Source: Saprospiraceae bacterium UBA7687 (GTDB taxonomy: Bacteria; Bacteroidota; Bacteroidia; Chitinophagales; Saprospiraceae). Taken from it: 6,070 bases of DNA. Below are positions 1 through 6,070 of this stretch, one piece after another. The stretch's first letter is position 1, and every line of letters begins with the position of its first letter. The notes beneath the pieces are model-generated. The model was not told the DNA's origin. It did not search any database and saw only the letters and a program-made list of their open reading frames with translations. Made by a program: the position numbers and the translations under genes. The stretch covers positions 1 through 6,070 of the forward strand of contig DLGT01000136.1 of NCBI GenBank assembly GCA_002482845.1, read 5' to 3'.

Positions 1-532
1 ATTCGCTTTATTTTTAAAGCATTCTTATGGTTTTTGAGTTTGATTGGGTGTCATTTGTTGTCTATTGAGATTAAGAAATTTTATTATGACTTTTAAAATT
101 AAACCTCAGTCCTTTTTTTGGAGTTATCTATTTTGTAGACTTTATGGAATCGCAGCTCGCACTTTTTTGTGGGGAACGAGTCATCTTTCTGAATAATCTG
201 TGCTTTCCTGATGAGGTCTTTGGCTCATACTTCAGCTGATCTTTTTTGGTGAGATTATCTTTTTGCTTACTATCAAAATCATGGGCTTCTATTGAAATGC
301 AGGCTTGATCTAAACCGTAGTTACTAGCAAAAAATTTCACATTTTTATCACCTCGTTGAATAAGCTGCTTGATTTATTCATCTCTTGACTTTCTAACTTA
401 TTAATTTTTGCGAGCAATCCCTTTATTTCTCGATGTGGAAACAGACAAACTAGCTTTTTGTTATCTCCGAATTGCTGAAAAGTGTGTTAAAACTGGGACT
501 ATTTTTTTCTATTTTTTAGGAGGTCCTTGCAT
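1..532 (-). CDS. Probable basic Ser/Lys/Gln-rich protein, function unknown; 3' end beyond left edge
   Basis: I do not recognise this protein. On the - strand one frame has no TGA from about 862 down to base 1 when TAA/TAG are read as Gln. The ATG at 530-532 is chosen because it begins a clearly protein-like stretch (MQGPPKKQKK...), has A at -3, and lies next to an A/T-rich spacer; upstream of it the translation looks like random AT-rich sequence. About 177 codons are visible, with roughly ten TAA/TAG Gln codons. The product is strongly basic and polar: a Lys cluster near residues 6-10, an Arg/Lys/Gln segment around residues 35-60, a more ordered stretch (NVKFFASNYGLDQACISIEA, about residues 63-82), then a low-complexity Ser/Lys/Gln/Asn tail with SP and TP sites. 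No membrane segment or catalytic motif is seen. It might be a nuclear or cytoskeletal protein, but that is a guess. A short intron is possible, since CAG preceded by pyrimidines occurs near 474-490 on the - strand. The gene is divergently oriented to the large + strand gene. Confidence 0.5.
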
Positions 533-803
533 TCTTTTATAATTTATATTAAGAGCAATGATTCTTAAGTAAATATACTGAAGTGGGGTAAATAATTTGT
601 TGTTTTGTTATTGGAAGAATGTGAGATAGATTTTTATGCCAGGTGTGGAAGTTTTCAAAAAGGCATTAATTTCCTTTAAAGTTAGTAATCTGGTGAAGCA
701 CTTTTTGTTTGAACATTTGGCAAAGATGAGTAATTATTAAAAGGTAGAATGAGAGTGGGTTGATAAAAGAAAGGTTGAAAATTTAAAAAGGCTATTTTTA
801 TTT
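533..803. promoter_or_regulatory. A/T-rich spacer between divergent genes, likely shared promoter region
   Basis: About 270 bases separate the ATG of the - strand gene from the first in-frame ATG of the + strand gene. The stretch is A/T-rich (for example around 531-600) and holds an in-frame TGA at 750 that bounds the + strand reading frame. Short spacers of this kind, holding both promoters and 5' UTRs, are common in ciliate macronuclear genomes. I see no convincing TATA box, repeat or conserved element. The possibility that a small intron at 744-773 links an upstream ATG at 726 to the large gene is treated as a separate finding. Confidence 0.4.
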
Positions 804-1880
804 ATGACCTTGAGTTAATTTTATGATGAGATAAACATTATTATTATCCTTGGATATACATTTCACTATTGTTGGATGTCCAAAAAGGAAGAAATTGAAT
901 ATCAAAACCATATGGAGCGATCTTATAGTGATCTTAGCGATTTCAACATGAGCCTGACTAGTGCTATCGATGAAAATTAAAATTTTAACCACAACATAGC
1001 TCAAGCCTAAAAACAAACGTAGTTACAGAGTCAAAAGCTATCAAAAGAATTTAAATCCAACCAAAAATAGTATCATGCTGCAGAAACTGCTTTTCCCATC
1101 AGTATTCGGCTTATAAATCTTTTCAGAAACCCTCAGCTCAAAGAAGAAAAATAGCTGCACTAAAAGTATATTAAATAAATTAGTTCCATTGTCGATGCTC
1201 TTTTGGAAAAGAATTTTATTGATGTAAGCTATAGAATTTATGTTCTTTACTTGCATTTGATCTTCTCTTTAATATAAAATCTTAAAGATTTTGCATCACT
1301 TGGCTCTCACAGAGAAAAAATTACCCCCATCAGCAAAATTATTGAACAAATTAATAGTGTAAATGCACATTGTTTAGAGGCTCATTTGAAAGTGATTGAT
1401 GGCAAAGAAAAAGATACAGAATGCAACATTGACTAATCCAATTACAAAATTGAAATTGTAAAAGATAATAACATTGCAACATCAAACAACTAAAAATTGA
1501 CTATTTCCAAAAGATATGTTGAAAAGTCATTATAAGGTTACGGAGAATGTGATTTGCACTTTTCTGCATTTGTGGCACATAAGCTAAACTTTATACCCCT
1601 TGTTCATTATTTTGCATTCTGTAACCAAGCAATCGATATTTCTTTAAAATATGCAGAACAGTTCACTTAATTTATTGAAGATCAGTCATCAGATATTAAT
1701 TATTAGGAGTGGTATGATCAACAAATAAATAAAATCATTGGAGGAACATTTTCCTTGGACGATGTCAAAACTAAACTTCTTTCTGGACAAAGAAACCAAC
1801 AAATTGAAAAACTTCTTGTTGGTCTTCTAGGATGGGATGATAAAATAGCTGAGGAATCAACAGTTCTGTTAAATATATTT
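804..1880 (+). other. N-terminal region of the fusion protein, no recognised family
   Basis: About 360 residues precede anything I recognise. The first 100 or so are polar and Gln/Asn/Ser-rich (MSKKEEIEYQNHMERSYSDL begins at the second possible start, 876) and look partly coiled or disordered. From about residue 95 the sequence becomes helical in character, with amphipathic and hydrophobic stretches (SYRIYVLYLHLIFSLIQNL, about residues 143-161) that are short for a membrane span and contain polar residues. It ends in a helical LLVGLLGWDD segment (about residues 339-348). Frequent in-frame TAA/TAG Gln codons show the frame is shared with the enzyme domains. It could be a regulatory, oligomerisation or glucan-anchoring region, but nothing in the sequence decides this. 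Confidence 0.55.
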
Positions 1881-4800
1881 TATGATAACGTTGATTGGCA
1901 ACTTTATGCTCCTTTTAAGCCTGTTATTTGCCAAGTGGGCTAAAAATTTGAGATTGATTATCTAATTGAAAACAGAGAACAAAATAGAAGAAACTTGCTT
2001 TTATGCTTGAAAACTCCATGCATGGATAAACTTTTTAGGAAAGAAGTATTTTCTTGGCATCACCTTAAAATTAAAGAATACACAAATGACGATGATACCT
2101 ATTTGTGGATTAAAGCTAATTTCAATAACTTCAAGACCTGTGGATTTTATGATTGGAAACTCTTTTAAATCAGCTTTGATGGTTCTAAAGAAGTCAACAA
2201 AATAGTTAATCTTTCAAATGAGAAAAGATCAAGCAAGATGTAGGACTCTTCCAACTTGAATAACATTTATTCAGTGCGTCCAATTCAAGGAAGATTTATT
2301 GTCCATCCTGAAAAAACTAGAAGTCTCCAAATCCATTAAATTTATATGGATTCACTTTCAAGTATGGAAGGATCAAATCGAGTTCCACATTTCTCAGATG
2401 CAGCCAAAGATATTGCAAGATATGCAGAATATGGCATTAATTGTTCTTATTTAATGGGTGTTTTTGAAAGAGATGTTGGAAAATTTTCTAGTGGTTTTAA
2501 AAGACCCCAGGCTTCTCCAATGGCTCTTACATCAAGAACAACTCCTTGTACAATGCTTGGAGGCCACAATAGTTTTGTTGAGCTGATGAAGAAATCACAC
2601 GAAGTTGGGATGAAGATCATAACAGATTGCACTGCGAGAGTAAGCTCAAGTCGATATAACAAAATTTATGAACCTTTAGTACTTCATTACTTGGATGACT
2701 CAGGTAAAAAACTGCCATTCTATGGATGCCAAGGAAGATCAATTAATTATGATGATACAATGCTTCTGAATTACAGACAGCTTGATTCATGGGATCTCTT
2801 AGTAGCAGAAGCTTAGTAAGTTATTCAAAAGTATGGACTTAATGGAATTTATCTAGATAATGGGATTTCATGGCCACAGGTCTATGAAATTGACAGATAG
2901 GAAATGACCAGAAAAGATGAAAATGGTGTAAACTGTTATAAAGATAGTGATATATTTGAAGGCAAAATAATCACTAAAAATAGACCATGCGGGTATTGGT
3001 CTACTAAAAATTCTTTGAAGTACCCAAACCCTTTCTACATAAAAATTGTGAAGCATTTATGGGATAAATTTGATGGTCTTCTTTTTGTATGCGAAAATTT
3101 CGAGATTAATGATAGTGATTAAAAAGCTATAATGGCAATCCATTCAGGTTTAATTCCTAGATTCTATAAAATGACCAAAGCTGTTGCACAAATTTTAGGA
3201 ACAGCCCTTCATGAAAATGGAACTGTTGGTAAGATAGAACCAAAAAATGTCATTGCTCTCAAAAAGTGGTATGAGTAAATTCATAAATATTTGCCTGAGA
3301 AAGCTATTTTTATCCAATCTACTTCAAGTCACGCATGGCCTTATCCAGCATTCATTTTTCGAAAAGCTACTTGGGCTTTTATCGACTTAATCTTTTTCTT
3401 GCCTTAAATACCAATGACATTCATTGGTGAACATGATGGAAAAGCATATAGGACTAAAACAACGAGTATTTTCTTCGATGGGGCACAAAATAACTCCAAA
3501 ACCTCAACAAATACTGGGCATCTTAAAAAAGTAAACTCTAGTTTCTTTCATTAGAACCATAACACTTCACAATAAAAAATTATTTCAAGTGTCAATGCAA
3601 CAATTAAAGACCCTTCTCAAATTAAATATTTAGAAGAAGCATTTCGGAAAGAAGTTGGCCCATAGTTTGGCTTTGATTTGGCCTAGATTTATCAACATTA
3701 CAAACATAGAAGAAAACTAAGAGCTGAAATCCCTCTGTTGACAACTGGTAGTATGATAGCTTTAAATGCTGAGCATAAATATGGTGTTCATAAAAATGTC
3801 CTTTCTTTTGCTAAATACAACAGCTCTTAGATTTTAGTAATAAGCATAAATTTTAACTCGACTAAAGTTGACATGCATTACAATTTTACAAACTTGAAGC
3901 ATATTTTCAGTAAACCATTTAGATCAAATCTTATAATTCGAATTACATAAATTATGGGGAAATCTTCTGTTGATGGGAACCTATTTACAGTTTCTGAACT
4001 TATTTCTTCAAGAATTTAGACTTCTATTTAAGCTTATCAAAGTATTATTTGGAAAATTTAAGTCAATTATAAAGCAACCAAAGAGGAAGTTTATCAAAAT
4101 TCAATAAAAAGAATGGCGAAGCAGATACACTCACAGCCCCCAAAATGGATATATTCATCAATATTTACTAACGAACTTTCCAATGTGCTTGACACAACAC
4201 GGAGTCTCAAATCTTTTGTTACAAAACTATAATTTTTATATCAAAAATTTATCCAGCCAAACAATCTCAACTTTAGTCTTGTAATTTCAAAAACTCATGA
4301 GTTCTGGTTAAACAGAGTTAAGCTTTCTAAGCTTTTTGGAGTTTTTAAGATCATCTAGAAATACCCACAGCTCAATGCATCTTTAAAATAATCTATTAAT
4401 TCATTGATTGAAGGTAACAGTCTTGGTCCTATTGCTTTCGTCACTCCAGAAATCGGTGGATGGAGCTCTGTAGGTGGGCTTGGAGTTATGGTTGATTAAC
4501 TTTCTAAATAGCTGGCCAAATTAGGTGAAGATGTTTACATAATCACACCATATTATGAATACAACAAAAAAAAATAAACAAATTATCTCCTTAAGGACGG
4601 GTTTAAATATGACCGAAATGTAAAAGTATGGGCAGCACATATTTGCGAATAATTCGGAATCCACACAGGAAAACACCAAGGAGTAAATTATATATGGTTT
4701 CATCATCCCCAATTGTTTTCGAAACCATATGATGGCGAGGGTGCAATGTATGTATCAAAACAATTGATATTCTTTGCTCTAGCTTGTCTAGAATCATGTT

Positions 4801-6070
4801 GTCAGCTCAAAATTTTCCCTTCCATTATTGTGACCAACGATTGGATGTGTGGATTTGTAAGTGCATATGTTAAAGTTGGAAAGTACTCAGGAGTATTTGA
4901 TGGGACAAAATTTATGCATATTGTCCATAATCTAGATCCCCTTTATGAAGGTAGACTTTACCCAAAGTTTGAAGAAGGTGACTTAAACTGGTTGATTCAA
5001 TTGCCTCAAGAATGGTACATTGAGTATCGTAATAATAAACTCATTATTAATCCATCAAAATGTGCATTAGAAACTTGTGATAATTGGGGCACTGTATCAA
5101 ATTCTTATAAATTTGATTTGCTCAAAGATTCTCCTCTTGCCAGCATTCTATGGAAACACCCTAATCCTTTTGCATTCCCTAATGGAGTTAGAAAAGATTA
5201 AAGAGTAAGTTTTATTCAATCTAAAACTCCTGGAACTCATCTTGAATCAAAAAAAATATTACAAGAAAAATATTTTGGTATGAGTGATTTTAATAATGAT
5301 ATCCCAATTCTTGCATTCATTGGTAGAATCACGAAGCAAAAAGGAGTTCACTTGATTGTTGATGCTGTTGAACAACTTCTTTATTAGTTTAACTTCAAAA
5401 TCCAGTTTTTGGTTGGGGGAGGAGCTGACTCAAAATAATAGTATGGAAAACATTGTGCTGATAGAATGAAACAACTAACTCATCGATATCCTAAATGTTT
5501 TTGGGGAAGCCCAGACAGCTTTTTTACTGATGGAGTTTTAGCAAATATTGGTAGTGATTTTGCATTGATGCCATCTTTATTCGAACCAGGAGGAATTGTG
5601 CAACATGAATTTTTCTGTGGAGGCACTCCTGTTATTGCTTTTAGGACAGGTGGATTAAAAGATACAGTATTTGAGTTTGATTATAAAACCCAAAAAGGTA
5701 ATGGATTCAATTTTATGTCTTACGATCTAGAAGATTTTAAAAGATGTATTAGAAGAGCAATCGAATGCTACCATAACAAAACTTCATACGAAAAGCTTAG
5801 ATAAAATGCATTTGATAGTGTAATTGAATAATAAGATGTAGCAAAAGGATGGAATACAGAGTTTTATCGGCTTCAAAACAAAATTTTTGTCGATTGGAAT
5901 GGAGTTTAAAAGGAAATTGCCACATTGAAATAAAATGATAACAATAGTTAATAAGAGAATAATGATGACATTGGAGAATAAGGGCAATACTGGTGTGAAG
6001 ATTGGGATATTAAGCATAACTTCAGAGCAGTGCTCATAAATGCACAAAGACTCAAAGGCAAATAAGTAAA
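804..6070 (+). CDS. Multidomain GH13-like/GT5 glycogen (starch) synthase-type alpha-glucan enzyme, ciliate code, 3' partial
   Basis: This is one uninterrupted frame with TAA/TAG as Gln and no TGA up to the right edge, at least 1,755 residues. Residue numbers count from the ATG at 804, the first after the in-frame TGA at 750; alternatives are ATGs at 876 and 912. Order of parts: N-terminal region with no recognised family (1-360); beta-sandwich-like segment (about 365-461); GH13-like barrel (about 494-975) with a polar insertion (about 894-935); beta C-domain (about 978-1091); helical linker (about 1092-1207); GT5 synthase (about 1208-1700); Gln/Asn-rich tail (from about 1710). GT5 enzymes transfer glucose from a nucleotide sugar to the non-reducing end of an alpha-glucan, usually making alpha-1,4 links; whether UDP- or ADP-glucose is used here cannot be told. 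No signal peptide or membrane span is obvious, so a cytosolic glycogen-making role is inferred. No intron is needed anywhere in more than 5 kb. The fusion and GT5 assignment are firm; the exact start and the chemistry of the GH13 part are not. Confidence 0.93.
1896..2184 (+). other. Beta-sandwich-like segment ahead of the GH13 barrel
   Basis: Residues about 365-461 alternate hydrophobic and polar positions as beta strands do, with many aromatics (WQLYAPFKPV at the start, CGFYDWKLFQISFDG at the end). Its position directly before a GH13 barrel matches the N-terminal beta-sandwich domains (domain N or carbohydrate-binding modules) found in many GH13 enzymes. Aromatic residues could bind glucan. 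The assignment rests on position and strand-like pattern, not on a recognised motif. Confidence 0.4.
2283..4075 (+). other. Divergent GH13 (alpha-amylase family) barrel plus C-terminal beta domain
   Basis: The barrel opens at residue about 494 (IYMDSLSSMEG). A beta3-type segment TDCTARVSSSR (Asp608) sits where GH13 region I (DxxxNH) belongs. The segment GIYLDNGISWPQ carries the likely nucleophile Asp685 (region II), and LLFVCENF carries the likely acid/base Glu764 (region III). SGLIPRFY follows, then STSSHAWPYPA (His843) at the region IV position. The Asp and Glu are those expected of a retaining GH13 enzyme. However, the Arg usually two residues before the nucleophile is Tyr, and the usual region IV HD pair is not evident. 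After an Asn/Ser/Gln-rich insertion the fold resumes (HYKHRRKLR), followed by strand-like sequence (VLSFAKY, ILVISINFN) typical of a GH13 C-domain. It could be a glucan-modifying transglycosylase or hydrolase, or an inactive glucan-binding barrel. Confidence 0.75.
4425..5900 (+). other. GT5 glycogen/starch synthase module (GT-B fold)
   Basis: Residues about 1208-1700 match the length of a whole bacterial GlgA (about 480). N-terminal Rossmann half: PIAFVTPEIGGWSSVGGLG (VGGLG from residue 1223) corresponds to the K-x-GGL donor loop, then YIITPYY, TNDWMCGF (Asp1346, the HDWH-like site) and HNLDPLYEGRLYP (His1375). C-terminal half: FPNGVRKD, GRITKQKG (Arg1508 and Lys1513, spaced as the donor-phosphate-binding Arg and Lys of GlgA), FLVGGGAD, and PSLFEPGGIVQHE with Glu1594 and Glu1602 forming an E-x7-E pair, followed by GGTPVIAFRTGGLKDTV. 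Nearly every expected catalytic element is present, so it is probably an active synthase. Oddities are Ser in place of the loop Lys and Gly in place of the Cys in the usual EPCG. Confidence 0.93.
5901..6070 (+). other. Gln/Asn-rich C-terminal extension, continues beyond the window
   Basis: After the GT5 module the frame stays open into a polar, low-complexity stretch rich in Gln, Asn, Asp and Glu (about residues 1711-1730, for example QNDNNSQQENNDDIGEQ). Many of its Gln codons are TAA, with doublets at 5829-5834 and 5949-5954. A more ordered segment with aromatics (QYWCEDWDIKHNFRAVLI) follows up to the edge, so another domain may start here. No TGA is reached, so the protein end is not in the window. 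Confidence 0.7.

Noticed and set aside
798..1256. - strand frames of about 70 codons at 798-1016 and 1041-1256
   Set aside because: They lie antisense to the coding frame of the large gene, are hydrophobic AT-rich translations without motifs, and are best explained as shadows.
4521..4797. - strand frames opposite the GT5 module, including overlapping 4521-4712 and 4603-4797
   Set aside because: Strong GT5 motifs on the + strand explain this stretch. The - strand products are Phe/Ile/Cys-rich with no family resemblance.
1755..5804. Four or more separate short + strand genes bounded by TAA/TAG (such as 2346-2816, 2904-3122, 4713-5201, 5466-5804)
   Set aside because: All lie in the same frame, the gaps between them translate into matching domain sequence, and only TAA/TAG separate them. 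They are pieces of one gene read with the wrong code.
5784..6047. - strand 87-codon hydrophobic frame resembling a small membrane protein
   Set aside because: It is antisense to the Asn/Gln-rich tail, whose AAT/TAA/AAA-rich codons give Ile/Leu/Phe when read in reverse, so the apparent membrane character is a composition effect.
804..6070. Pseudogene riddled with stop codons
   Set aside because: A decayed gene would also collect TGA codons and frameshifts. There are none in more than 5 kb, and catalytic motifs are intact.
1..6070. Telomere repeats, CRISPR array, tRNA genes, insertion sequences or bacterial operon signals
   Set aside because: I scanned for C4A4/C4A2-type repeats at both ends, regular direct repeats, cloverleaf-like blocks and Shine-Dalgarno sites, and saw none that hold up. 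The genetic code also excludes a typical bacterial origin.

Overview
The window reads as eukaryotic nuclear DNA from an organism in which TAA and TAG mean glutamine and only TGA stops translation. The frame that starts at positions divisible by 3 on the + strand has no TGA from 753 to the right edge (about 1,770 codons), yet it contains roughly fifty in-frame TAA/TAG codons. Recognisable protein motifs run through all of these codons without a frame change. This is the ciliate nuclear code (translation table 6), and the AT-rich composition (about one third G+C by eye), A/T-rich spacer and tight gene packing fit a ciliate macronuclear genome. Other eukaryotes with the same code (some diplomonads, an oxymonad, dasycladalean algae) cannot be excluded. 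The species cannot be named, and no telomeric C4A4 or C4A2 repeat is visible.

Layout: 1-532 on the - strand is the 5' part of a probable gene for a small, basic, Ser/Lys/Gln-rich protein of unknown function, cut by the left edge. 533-803 is an A/T-rich spacer, probably the shared upstream region of two divergently transcribed genes. From about 804 to 6070 on the + strand lies one very large gene (at least 1,755 codons), cut by the right edge.

The large gene encodes a multidomain alpha-glucan enzyme. In order it has a roughly 360-residue N-terminal region of unknown function, a short domain that looks like a beta-sandwich, a divergent GH13 (alpha-amylase family) barrel with a polar insertion, a beta C-domain, a helical linker, a complete GT5 (glycogen/starch synthase type, GT-B fold) module, and the start of a Gln/Asn-rich C-terminal extension. 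A glucan-chain-extending and a glucan-modifying or binding domain on one chain suggest a self-contained storage-polysaccharide synthase, analogous in domain order to fungal alpha-1,3-glucan synthases but with no visible transmembrane segment in the part seen.

With the standard code the gene shatters into short fragments and looks like a pseudogene. With table 6 it is intact.
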